A stretch of DNA of 59,909 nucleotides from positions 1-59,909 of the IMG/VR virus record IMGVR_UViG_3300017917_004872. The stretch is one strand, 5' to 3'. The translations under genes and the position numbers were made by a program. Source of the DNA: a virus. Shown here piece after piece: positions 28,368-36,755 of this stretch (position 1 is its first letter; each line of letters begins with the position of its first letter). Under the pieces are notes generated by a model. The model did not search any database and was not told where the DNA came from. It worked only from the letters and a program-made list of their open reading frames with translations.

Positions 28368-28928
28368 TCAGTTTTTTAAGAACACACAAATGATTCTTTC
28401 GCTAACTTCTTTTCTATTTAACTTTGCATCAAACTTTAAATATAATCTTAAATTGTATTTTTTTACACAATAATTATAGATTGTGTCATAATGATGTAGT
28501 TTTTTTGCTTTCTTTATATTTTCATAATGTCCTACACAAGTTTCAAGTACAATACATTCTGGTTGGTATTTTTTAATTAATTTTAAAGCAGAATCTCCCT
28601 CGGTCTTACTATCTGTCTTTTTTTCTCCAGCCGAAACACCCAACAACAATAAAATATCTATAGTTTTTTCTTGATGTTGATATTCCTCATCTGTGCAAAC
28701 AATCCATGTTGCATCAGGATGTTTTGCTTTATTTGAATCAATAGCTTCCTTACTTAAATCGAAACCTATGTATTTTGAATTGTTTAAGTATTTTTTTAGT
28801 GGAGCAAAACCGCACAAACAATCAACAATTACTCCTGGATTCTTAGGCAAATGATCTTTAATAAATTCATAGGTTATTTTACCTCTAGGTTCTGTGTCGA
28901 TAAGGTGCTTCCAAATGTAATTTAGCAT
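28368..28928 (-). CDS. Methyltransferase-like protein
   Basis: 186 residues. VIVDCLCGFAPLKKYLNNSKYIGFDLSKEAI has the class I fold rhythm, with CLCG instead of the usual DxGxG. TIDILLLLGVSAG and CIVLETCVGHY follow. Function as methyltransferase is probable but the divergent SAM loop leaves room for an inactive relative. ATG overlaps the stop of the GT2 gene upstream on this strand by 7 bp. Confidence 0.65.
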   Translation of the reverse strand: MLNYIWKHLIDTEPRGKITYEFIKDHLPKNPGVIVDCLCGFAPLKKYLNNSKYIGFDLSKEAIDSNKAKHPDATWIVCTDEEYQHQEKTIDILLLLGVSAGEKKTDSKTEGDSALKLIKKYQPECIVLETCVGHYENIKKAKKLHHYDTIYNYCVKKYNLRLYLKFDAKLNRKEVSERIICVFLKN

Positions 28929-29584
28929 ATGTTGTTTCTCTTCATAAAATCTTTCATTTCAATTATTTGCTTATCTTTCTCTTCCCAATTTGAACTTTTT
29001 GTCAATTCCTTTGCTTTTGCTGTTGGAACATATTTAAATTGATACCCTTGAGTTGTAAATCGCGCAATTATTTCTCTTGTCATACCACCATATTTATCTA
29101 TTCTTTCCAAAAAACATCCAGACCTCATAATGTTGATTTTTCTAATTGCAGAAAAATTTTCAACAAAACTTTTTTTATCTGAGCCTTTATTTCCAAATAC
29201 CCAAATTTTATCTATACTGTTGATAAGTTGATCAGTCAATAGTTGCAAAGATTCTCGATTCTCCGGTGTGAGTCTATCGTCCATAAAAACTAATATGCCA
29301 CCAGTTGAATTAGTGATTCCAAAATTTCTTGCTCTTGCTAAACCGTAGTCTTTGTTTCCATCAATATCAAATCTAGCACAATAAAAATATTTTACATTTG
29401 TAAAAGATTTAAGTTTTGCTAACTTTTCTGAATTTTCTTTATAATAATCCTTATCAGAGTCATCACATATTAAAATCTCTTTTACTTTAGCTTTAATTTT
29501 TTCAAAATTCTCAACATTTCTAAGTAGTACATCGTACCTGTTACAAGTTGGAATAATTACTGATATGTTATTGTCTAAAGCCAT
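28922..29584 (-). CDS. GT2-family glycosyltransferase
   Basis: 220 residues: SVIIPTCNRYDVLLRNVENF (donor-binding start), ILICDDSD, GLARARNFGITNSTGGILVFMDDRLTPE with the DD metal site, all standard GT-A/GT2. Short C-terminal part. Overlaps both neighbours by a few bases in the leftward operon. Confidence 0.85.
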   Translation of the reverse strand: MALDNNISVIIPTCNRYDVLLRNVENFEKIKAKVKEILICDDSDKDYYKENSEKLAKLKSFTNVKYFYCARFDIDGNKDYGLARARNFGITNSTGGILVFMDDRLTPENRESLQLLTDQLINSIDKIWVFGNKGSDKKSFVENFSAIRKINIMRSGCFLERIDKYGGMTREIIARFTTQGYQFKYVPTAKAKELTKSSNWEEKDKQIIEMKDFMKRNNIC

Positions 29585-30504
29585 TTGAGTAAGTCCAAAT
29601 ATTTACTTGCAATTGAAGATATTGACAACTCACTATTAAAACATTTACTTAATTCAAGTATTTTATTCTGATAATTTTGAGTCAAAACAATTTCCATTTT
29701 ATCCATATCTTCGAGTTCTAAACCAAATTTATTTACATATTTATATGAGTAACTATTTTTATTTATTGCGGTAGGTATTCCACTACAAATATACTTTTGT
29801 ATTTTAGTGGGAGGTTTATACTTTTGATTAAAATCTTCTATATGTTTGTAATCTACGGCAGACTTGCAATTTATTAAGTTATTTCTTTGTGATATCTCAG
29901 ACCAGTCAATAAAACAAAAATTTTCTAAGTTTTTAACATTACTGAAATTGTAATCAAGATTCAATGATTTAGCAATTTTATTTGCTGCTTCAATAACATT
30001 TTGTTTTTTATAATCAGTGACTATGTTACATACAAAATTTGATTTTAACTGCTTGTATCTTTTATAAAAATATGGGAAATATTGAAATCCTCCTACCCAC
30101 AAAACATTTCCTGTTTTTTGTCTTAAATTACTGCTTATGCCAAATTTGTTATAATGATCAACATACTGAACTACTTTGGTGGGGAAAAACTCATTCATTT
30201 CATCACAGTGATTCGCAACAACACTACACAAACTTATAAATTTTTTATTTTTATCTAAATCTTCTTTTGAATTATAACAATCAACAGGAAAAAATATTAT
30301 CTTGCATTTTTTTTGTTCAAGTATATTACAGACAGCATCATTAGCAGGAGACTTAATCCAATAAACTACAGCTCCATTTTCAAGTTCATCAACATTTTTG
30401 AAGTATTGTATTGTGTGTTTTTCTTTCAAGAATTCTGCAATGTCTTGTCCAACCCAGTACCACGACGGCAAATCTTTGACAGGCCCAAAATAAATTGTTT
30501 TCAT
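29575..30504 (-). CDS. Putative GT-B glycosyltransferase
   Basis: 309 residues. Divergent; NVLWVGGFQYFPYFYKRY and KPPTKIQKYICSGIPTAIN (the usual K-x-x-x-Y-x-x-x-G-x-P segment of GT4/GT1 C-domains) support a GT-B fold, as does the operon position between two GT2 genes. The E-x7-E motif is not conserved. Could be a sugar-binding relative rather than an active enzyme. Confidence 0.6.
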   Translation of the reverse strand: MKTIYFGPVKDLPSWYWVGQDIAEFLKEKHTIQYFKNVDELENGAVVYWIKSPANDAVCNILEQKKCKIIFFPVDCYNSKEDLDKNKKFISLCSVVANHCDEMNEFFPTKVVQYVDHYNKFGISSNLRQKTGNVLWVGGFQYFPYFYKRYKQLKSNFVCNIVTDYKKQNVIEAANKIAKSLNLDYNFSNVKNLENFCFIDWSEISQRNNLINCKSAVDYKHIEDFNQKYKPPTKIQKYICSGIPTAINKNSYSYKYVNKFGLELEDMDKMEIVLTQNYQNKILELSKCFNSELSISSIASKYLDLLKWL

Positions 30505-30505
30505 T

Positions 30506-32239
30506 TTATTTGTGGCTTTCCCTAAAAAACAAGTAATTATTTGATCTTAGATTTCCAGAAAAATATGAAACCTTTATACCAACTTTTTTTGCACAATAAT
30601 CAAAACTCAATTGATCTCTCCTTGAGCCTGCACAAATTTCTTTCCACCAAAGTTCATTAAACTCAACCATCTTCTGACTATGCTTTCTTAATAATACAGT
30701 ACATTCAGATAGACCGCAGTTTTGTGGAAAATTTTCTTTTCTATATTTTGCGATTTGTGTGTTAATCACTTTATGATCATCTAAATTTCTAGATTTACAA
30801 ATTTCTGCTTCTTGGTAAATGCACTTTCTTTCGTTGTGTTTAAATAAAGCTATATCAGAATCTTGTAAATAAATATTAATTAATCTTTCAAGTGTATATG
30901 AAAATAAAATTTTTACGCTTCCATCTATCCACAAACTAAAATCATGCTCTGGAAAATATTTATGTGACAAAATTTTATGTATCTTGGCGTTTCTGCATGG
31001 ATCAGAAAATTCTTTATGACATTCTTGAACTTTCCAACTTTTTGTTTCAACACTTTGTTCTAAAAATAATATCTTATCAACATTTCCAATATTTTTTGGT
31101 AATTCCTTAATTGAATCATAATTATTTGTTTTGTTTGTGATTGCAGAATATATTACTAATTTTTTGTCTTTTGCTATATTTTTCAAAATATTTATATTGC
31201 TATATTTTTGTAAATATGAGTCAACAATACCAGTAGCAACCCACTTAGTATGAAAATAAGATTTGTTATTATTATGATGAGCATGACCATGAGACTTGCT
31301 ATGTCCAACTTGATGATAAATTTTTGATTTTGTTGTAGCGTAAATGTCATAACCTTGATTTAAAACTTTAATACACAAATCAGAGTCTTCAAAATATCCT
31401 TTTATATAATTACAATCAAAATGTCCGACCTCTGTAAATATTTTCTGCGAAATCATAAAACAACAACCAGTAGTTACCATTACTTTTCTTACTTCAGGCA
31501 AAACTTTACATAACTCTGCACTCGACATTGGTTTTTCAAGAGATCGCCCATTTAGCCACACTCCACCCACATGAACAAAGTCTTCAATTTCAGGATTCCA
31601 ATCAGAACCGCATGATTCAACTTCTTGTTCATTCTTCAATATCAAATTGCCGACTATACCAACATTGTTATTTTTAACAAACACATCGTACATTGGTTTT
31701 ATCCAATTTTTTGTTACTTTTGTATCTGCATTTAGAAATAATAAATACTTTCCTTGAGCAAATGAGGCACCAGTATTACATGCATTTGCAAAACCTGAAT
31801 TAGGAGATATGCATACGATTTTGCCAATTTTTTGATTGCTAGATGTTCTTTTTTTTGACCATGTATTATAAATTACTGATCTTGAATTTGTAGGGTCACA
31901 ATCATCTACATATATTATTTCTTTTGTCAGACCATCTTCGTGACAGAAATCCCATGTTTCAATTTGATTTTTTATTACATTATCACTTTTATAGCATGGT
32001 ATAATTATTGATATGTCTACTTGTTTATCATTTGTAAACCAATCTCCGCAAGGCATTAATGATACTGTATATGTCTTTTTATTTATTTTGCTAGTATTTT
32101 TTTTGACATATGGATTAATCATATTTTTATTTATATTTTTCACATGATTCATATTTTTACTTGATTTATTTGGCGAACCAATTGATTTCACTATCTTTTG
32201 TCTTTGTTCTGTTATCTTATGTATATTTCTATCTGACAT
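30506..32239 (-). CDS. GT2 glycosyltransferase fused to DUF616/TOD1-like domain
   Basis: 577 residues. Residues about 70-320: SIIIPCYKSDNVIKNQIETW, IIYVDDCD, YLLFLNADTKVTKNW and GYFEDSDLCIKVLNQGYDI, a complete GT2. Residues about 345-577: KLVIYSAITNKTNNYD, RNAKIHKILSHKYFPEHDFSLWIDGSV and RDQLSFDYCAKKVG, the DUF616 (TOD1/MUCI70-like) glycosyltransferase pattern. A bifunctional enzyme adding two sugars is plausible. No Shine-Dalgarno; an AATAAATA box lies 4 nt before the ATG. Confidence 0.85.
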   Translation of the reverse strand: MSDRNIHKITEQRQKIVKSIGSPNKSSKNMNHVKNINKNMINPYVKKNTSKINKKTYTVSLMPCGDWFTNDKQVDISIIIPCYKSDNVIKNQIETWDFCHEDGLTKEIIYVDDCDPTNSRSVIYNTWSKKRTSSNQKIGKIVCISPNSGFANACNTGASFAQGKYLLFLNADTKVTKNWIKPMYDVFVKNNNVGIVGNLILKNEQEVESCGSDWNPEIEDFVHVGGVWLNGRSLEKPMSSAELCKVLPEVRKVMVTTGCCFMISQKIFTEVGHFDCNYIKGYFEDSDLCIKVLNQGYDIYATTKSKIYHQVGHSKSHGHAHHNNNKSYFHTKWVATGIVDSYLQKYSNINILKNIAKDKKLVIYSAITNKTNNYDSIKELPKNIGNVDKILFLEQSVETKSWKVQECHKEFSDPCRNAKIHKILSHKYFPEHDFSLWIDGSVKILFSYTLERLINIYLQDSDIALFKHNERKCIYQEAEICKSRNLDDHKVINTQIAKYRKENFPQNCGLSECTVLLRKHSQKMVEFNELWWKEICAGSRRDQLSFDYCAKKVGIKVSYFSGNLRSNNYLFFRESHK

Positions 32240-32243
32240 ACAA

Positions 32244-32251
32244 TATTTATT
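32244..32251 (-). promoter_or_regulatory. AATAAATA box before the GT2-DUF616 gene
   Basis: Minus-strand AATAAATA, ending 4 nt before the ATG at 32239; no Shine-Dalgarno between. If it acts as a T4-like late box, the transcript would start at or next to the start codon. Confidence 0.45.
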
Positions 32252-32362
32252 CCAAATTTAGTGCATATTAATAAGTTAGTTAAAAAATATTAATCTTCAA
32301 ACCTGTCTTGCGAAATCATGATTCTTTTTTACAATGTTTTGATTGTTACGGGAATTTTAGAC

Positions 32363-33733
32363 ATGAAACAACCACAGTTCGTTTTTCACAAGGATGCAAA
32401 GTATGCAACTGAGCCACATCTACCTGAAAAACCCAGTCTGCAGCAATGTTTAGAAAAAGTATCACCTGATAATCCAAACTGTCTGTTAAATAAGTATGTC
32501 GGTCAAACCTCTGCCAAAAGAAAAATGGCTAGAGTTTTGGTTTCAGCTTTACAAAGATACAATCACCAAGCAAATGAAGTCAACTGGTTACTTACAGGCC
32601 CAAGTAGTGTAGGAAAAACAACTTTAGCTAAGTTGTTCGCTAAAATATTGCAGTTACCTTTTATTGAGATAAATCCAACAAGTATCAATAAGTTAGACGA
32701 AATTTTATTGATTGTCAAAGAAGTCCTAGATCGTGCTAGGATTCCCCTTACAGAACTTAAAAATGGAACTTACAAACTGCCACCATGCGTTATTTTTATT
32801 GATGAGGCCCATTCATTAAAAAAGAATATACAAAATGGTCTACTTAAAGCTATTGAACGAGCAGACAGACAACTAGTTACAGAAAGTAAAAATGTAGTTT
32901 CAACTGTTAAAGTCACATTCATGATGGCTACTACTGATGTTGGAGATCTAAATCACGCATTGATTAATAGATTTACAGAAATTGCACTTAAACCTTACAC
33001 CAGAAAAGAGATAGCAGAAATAGTCAAAATAAAATATCCTCATTTGGATGTTGTGCCTTGTGCAATTGCTGCTTATTTTGAACCAAGAATTCCAAGGAAA
33101 GCTATTGAATTTGCACAAGAAATGATTTTTGAAAAACAATCTAATCCACAAAAAAGTTGGACTGATGTTGGTCTTACAATAGCTAAAGAAAATGATATTG
33201 ACGAAATGGGAATGCCTAATAAGCATGTAAAAATTCTTGCATCTCTAATTAAAAATCCTGTTAGCAAAGACAACTTGGCAAATATACTCAACATAAGACC
33301 AAAAGAACTTACAGAATTTATTATTCCTTGGCTGATTGCTGACTCTGAAAATTGTCCTGCGCTTATCACTGTGAGTACATCAGGATACAAACTCACGATG
33401 GCTGGATTTAAAGAGTTAAGAAAAAGAAAAATAACTCTTACAATACCAAAATACTTAGAAGAAGATCTAGGTGAGGAAGAAACTACCAGTACAGAAGGTG
33501 TTCCTGACATTCCACTAGAACTTGTAAATCAAAGTGGCAATAACGCTTTTACTCCGACTGAGACTGATGCTTTGGAATTAGTTTGTAAGGAAACAAAACA
33601 TAAAGATGAAGAAGAACAACAACCTTTGACTGTGATTGAAAGGGTAGAATCAGCGATCAAAAAGTTTATTAAAAATGAAATCATGACAGTTGGTGTTAAT
33701 GTTTTGTTTGAGGCAGCTAAAAGGGTGATTTGA
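32363..33733 (+). CDS. RuvB-like AAA+ ATPase
   Basis: 456 residues from the ATG at 32363 (an upstream in-frame ATG at 32318 adds 15 hydrophobic residues unlike RuvB). LNKYVGQTSAKRKMARVLVSAL, Walker A GPSSVGKTT, Walker B IFIDEAH, sensor 1 MMATTD, arginine-finger region INRFTEI and a RuvB-type winged helix (DEMGMPNKHVKILASLI...NILNIRPKELTEFIIPWLI). An acidic C-terminal tail of about 100 residues is extra. Likely a branch-migration or clamp-loading-type motor. Coupled to the SNF2 gene: its TGA overlaps that ATG. Confidence 0.8.
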   Translation: MKQPQFVFHKDAKYATEPHLPEKPSLQQCLEKVSPDNPNCLLNKYVGQTSAKRKMARVLVSALQRYNHQANEVNWLLTGPSSVGKTTLAKLFAKILQLPFIEINPTSINKLDEILLIVKEVLDRARIPLTELKNGTYKLPPCVIFIDEAHSLKKNIQNGLLKAIERADRQLVTESKNVVSTVKVTFMMATTDVGDLNHALINRFTEIALKPYTRKEIAEIVKIKYPHLDVVPCAIAAYFEPRIPRKAIEFAQEMIFEKQSNPQKSWTDVGLTIAKENDIDEMGMPNKHVKILASLIKNPVSKDNLANILNIRPKELTEFIIPWLIADSENCPALITVSTSGYKLTMAGFKELRKRKITLTIPKYLEEDLGEEETTSTEGVPDIPLELVNQSGNNAFTPTETDALELVCKETKHKDEEEQQPLTVIERVESAIKKFIKNEIMTVGVNVLFEAAKRVI

Positions 33734-35487
33734 TGCGTTCAATACCTAATAAATTTGCCAAAAAGTGTGATAGTATTTCCTGCAACAGAAGAGTTGAAGT
33801 TTCGCAGGGATACGCAATTCATGACGGAGCATCTTGGCAAACTTATCATAAAAACTGTGTGCCAGATCATTTAAAACCAGCCATAGAAACTAAGCCTAAA
33901 AAAGAATCTCAAGTTGTATTGTCAGAAGATGAAGTTAATTTTAGTTTTGAATATAATTTAGAAATAATAAATCTTATAAAAACTTTACCTTATGAATATA
34001 GAAGATTCAATTCTTCAGACTTGTCATGGAATATTAAACTAAACAACAAGAGCAAAAATGTTATTATTTCTGTATGTCAATCTTTAGATTTACCTGTTCC
34101 TGATACAATCATTAATTATCAAGATAAAAGCTTCGCAATACTTGCAACAGAAATACAAGATAAGAATTTTTTGGCATATAAAGGTCTTTTTGATTATCAA
34201 ATTGAAGGAGTCAATTTTTTAAGATCAAAAAAACATGCATTTCTTGGCGATGACATGGGTACAGGCAAAACAGTCATGGGATGTATGGCTCTGTTTGCTA
34301 ATAAACCTGTTATGATTATTTGTCCTAGTTGTGTAAAGGGAGTTTGGGAGAGTCACATTCGTACCTGGCGTAAAGATTACACACCAATTAATATCAGAAC
34401 TAAAGAAGATTTTCGTTTGCCAAAAAATGGTGAAGTCATAATCATCAACAGAGAATGCTTGCCAGAACCATTAAATCGTGATGATCCAAATCATGAAAAT
34501 TTTTACACTAAACAATTTGTGCATGATGCTAAAAAACTTAACATAATTATTGATGAAGCACACAAATTTAAAGATACAAAGTCTAAAGGTAGTAAAAAAG
34601 TAAAGAGTTTATCAAAAATTGCTGAAGTTTGTTGGATTATGACTGGTACTCCAATTCTCAATCATGCATTAGATTTATGGGGTGTCTTATCCATAGGTCA
34701 CATGGAAAGAGAAGTATTTAGAGATTTTGAACATTTTAAAGAGTGTTACAATGCCTACAAGGGGGTGTATGGTACTGTTTGGAGATCGCCTAATAGCGAA
34801 GTTGCCAGTTTGCTTTCCAAAGTAAGATTGGCAAGAAAAAAAAGTGATATTAATATTCAATTACCAAAAGTTATACATAGCAAAATGATTGTAAAGTTAG
34901 AAGATTGTGAAAATGGTTCTAAGATTAAGAAAATGTTATCAAATTTGGATCATGAAGTTATAAACATAATACACAAACAAAATATGTTGCCACCATTTAA
35001 TAAATTTTCTGAAATAAGAACTGAAATTGCTAAAGCAAGAATTCCTGCAATGCTTGAATATGTTGAATTATGTGAAGAAAATAAAGTGCCCATGTTAGTT
35101 TTTTCTTCACATATTGCCCCTCTCAATGCTTTAAGAATGAGAGAAGGATGGGGTGTAATTTGTGGAAATACCTCGTCTGAAATGAGAAAAGTTTTAGTTG
35201 ACAATTTTCAAGCTGGAATACTACATGGCCTTGCTTGCACTATTGAAGCTGGTGGTGTAGGACTTACTATGACAAGAGCAGAAAAAGCCCTATTTGTAGA
35301 TTTAGACTGGACCCCTGCAAATAATGATCAAGCCGAAGCAAGAATTATAAGACAAGGTAGTAAGCATGAAAGCGTTGAAATTATACAAATGATTTCAGAT
35401 CATGCAATTGATATTCATGTTCATAATCTGATAAACGAAAAGAGAAAACTTATTTCAGGATCGTTAGAAATTACTAAGGAAAATTAA
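33733..35487 (+). CDS. SNF2-family DEAD-like helicase with N-terminal Zn finger
   Basis: 584 residues. N-terminal CDSISCNRR...HKNC is a small treble-clef-like Cys/His motif. Core: FDYQIEGVNFLRSKKHAFLGDDMGTGKT split as Q-like motif plus Walker A (DDMGTGKT), DEAH box (IIDEAH), motif III MTGTPILN, and C-terminal motifs V/VI (IEAGGVGLTMT, DQAEARIIRQG). Like SMARCAL1/phage UvsW-type annealing helicases, it probably remodels forks or recombination intermediates with the RuvB-like partner. AGGGTG precedes the ATG. Confidence 0.88.
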   Translation: MRSIPNKFAKKCDSISCNRRVEVSQGYAIHDGASWQTYHKNCVPDHLKPAIETKPKKESQVVLSEDEVNFSFEYNLEIINLIKTLPYEYRRFNSSDLSWNIKLNNKSKNVIISVCQSLDLPVPDTIINYQDKSFAILATEIQDKNFLAYKGLFDYQIEGVNFLRSKKHAFLGDDMGTGKTVMGCMALFANKPVMIICPSCVKGVWESHIRTWRKDYTPINIRTKEDFRLPKNGEVIIINRECLPEPLNRDDPNHENFYTKQFVHDAKKLNIIIDEAHKFKDTKSKGSKKVKSLSKIAEVCWIMTGTPILNHALDLWGVLSIGHMEREVFRDFEHFKECYNAYKGVYGTVWRSPNSEVASLLSKVRLARKKSDINIQLPKVIHSKMIVKLEDCENGSKIKKMLSNLDHEVINIIHKQNMLPPFNKFSEIRTEIAKARIPAMLEYVELCEENKVPMLVFSSHIAPLNALRMREGWGVICGNTSSEMRKVLVDNFQAGILHGLACTIEAGGVGLTMTRAEKALFVDLDWTPANNDQAEARIIRQGSKHESVEIIQMISDHAIDIHVHNLINEKRKLISGSLEITKEN

Positions 35488-35491
35488 ATAA

Positions 35492-36439
35492 TTATTTAGG
35501 CTTTTTCTTTTCACGCATTATTTGCCTGACTTTTTCTCCGTAAGTTGGATTGGGAGATGGTTCAGCAGTAGGATCATCTGATTTTGGTAATCTTTTACGT
35601 CCGTAACCTCCAATACCTAATTTTCTTAGTCTATTTAAAGCTGCTCTAGCTTCACTTCCAGCTGGTTGGTTTCCATGAATTAATAATGCAAATGGTTTTT
35701 TATCTTTGGAAAATGCGTGAGAATCGTCATGATCTATTTCCAAACCTTTTTTCTTCCTTAATTTATCATCATACCATATGTAATTTTTTGCTTCTTCTAC
35801 TGAAAAAACTACTACTGACCATTTTAATTTTTTCTTAGCCATTTCTAATTCAAAATTGTCATAACCATGTTCTACTTTAGACCCTTTAGAAATTGTGATT
35901 ATTAAATTTTCAGGAAAAGTATTGTTCAAAACATATGGTATACTTTTAGTATATGCATAAAAAACAATTTCAGGCATCTTTTTTGCTACTTCAATCCATG
36001 CTTTTAAATAACTTTCATTGAAAAAATCACCACTTACATGTATTCTAAATTTATCACATGCTCTAGGAAGTTGAAACATAATTGATTTGTGTATAATTTC
36101 AGACATACCTTCAACATTATTTAATCCTATTTCCTTTAAAGCTTCGAAGTTATTCCATCTCGATTTTCTTGTAGACGGATAAATAGCTTCCTCTGAAGCC
36201 GCGTAGCACCTAAAATCTAAAGTTGGTGAATCTGTAATTTTACCTGTTTTTGGATCAGCTTTTGATAAACAAATTTTAGCAAACGGACATGTAAACCCGG
36301 CTGGTAAACTAAATGACCATATATTATGCGTTTTGAGTTTTGAATTCGGTTCACTTAATTTAAGCAAACACATTCTAGGTTTTGAAGAACCTTCCTGCTT
36401 TGAAGCACTGCTTTCAAACCATAGCTTAAAATTCAACAT
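35492..36439 (-). CDS. Gp88-like phage protein
   Basis: 315 residues. The segment NIWSFSLPAGFTCPFAKICLSKAD, with RCYAASEEAIYPSTRKSRWNNFEAL after it, is characteristic of the phage Gene-product-88 family, whose function is unknown. Conserved Cys residues suggest a metal or Fe-S site. The N-terminus MLNFKLWFESS carries the short tag shared by several small genes here. No Shine-Dalgarno; AATAAATA box 4 nt before the ATG. A degenerate copy of its leader and first codons lies 160 bp upstream at 36598-36660. Confidence 0.82.
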   Translation of the reverse strand: MLNFKLWFESSASKQEGSSKPRMCLLKLSEPNSKLKTHNIWSFSLPAGFTCPFAKICLSKADPKTGKITDSPTLDFRCYAASEEAIYPSTRKSRWNNFEALKEIGLNNVEGMSEIIHKSIMFQLPRACDKFRIHVSGDFFNESYLKAWIEVAKKMPEIVFYAYTKSIPYVLNNTFPENLIITISKGSKVEHGYDNFELEMAKKKLKWSVVVFSVEEAKNYIWYDDKLRKKKGLEIDHDDSHAFSKDKKPFALLIHGNQPAGSEARAALNRLRKLGIGGYGRKRLPKSDDPTAEPSPNPTYGEKVRQIMREKKKPK

Positions 36440-36443
36440 AAAC

Positions 36444-36451
36444 TATTTATT
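36444..36451 (-). promoter_or_regulatory. AATAAATA box before Gp88-like gene
   Basis: Minus-strand AATAAATA followed by GTTTATG: 4 nt to the start codon, no Shine-Dalgarno. The same arrangement is repeated at 36640-36647 and 43044-43051. Confidence 0.45.
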
Positions 36452-36500
36452 TAAATTAAACAAATTTCTACAAAAAAATAAATAATTTTAGAGGTTGCTA

Positions 36501-36599
36501 TTGAATATGATAAGAGAAAGCAGTGAATTTGAATACTTACAATCGTTCTGGAACCATCAGATAAGAAAAGGAAGTTACCATAAAGAAATACCCTTTTGA
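36501..36599 (+). CDS. Possible 30-32 residue peptide
   Basis: TTG at 36501 (six bases after AGAGG) or ATG at 36507, reading MIRESSEFEYLQSFWNHQIRK and ending at TGA 36597-36599. Ends exactly where the duplicated Gp88-like leader begins. It may be a remnant of a longer gene truncated by that duplication or a true small peptide; only the Shine-Dalgarno supports it. Confidence 0.25.
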   Translation: MNMIRESSEFEYLQSFWNHQIRKGSYHKEIPF

Positions 36600-36660
36600 A
36601 GAACTGCTTTCAAACCATAACTTAAAATTTAACACAAACTATTTATTTAAGTTACAAAAA
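36598..36660 (-). pseudogene. Duplicated 5' fragment of the Gp88-like gene
   Basis: About 58 bp closely matching 36402-36460: the AATAAATAGTTT leader box (36640-36647), a GTG in place of ATG (36635) and codons for LNFKLWFESSSS. After that the frame diverges and stops within about 20 codons. Looks like a truncated duplicate or the scar of a recombination event next to the tRNA unit. Confidence 0.55.
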
Positions 36661-36688
36661 ATTATGTTAAATTTTAACATAGATGATT

Positions 36689-36750
36689 AAAAAATGCTTG
36701 GTACATTTTACCACCTGGTTTTAAGTCAGGGTAGTAAAATGTACCGAGCA
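36689..36750 (-). terminator. Intrinsic terminator after tRNA-Ile
   Basis: Minus strand: a very long hairpin (TGCT, GGTACATTTTAC and CCTG pair with CAGG, GTAAAATGTACC and AGCA; one C-A mismatch) occupying 36695-36750, followed directly by six T (36694-36689). Starts 5 bases after the tRNA 3' end. Clear rho-independent shape. Confidence 0.8.
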
Positions 36751-36755
36751 TTAAT

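Noticed and set aside
17611-32239. Idea that the glycosyltransferases modify phage DNA bases
   Set aside because: No hydroxymethyl- or modified-pyrimidine synthesis gene in the window, and twelve different transferases plus methyltransferases exceed known DNA-glucosylation needs.
36695-36750. Hairpin loop CTTAAAA resembling a tRNA-Leu(UAA) anticodon arm
   Set aside because: No D-arm, T-arm or acceptor stem around it; it is one long continuous stem followed by T6, so a terminator.
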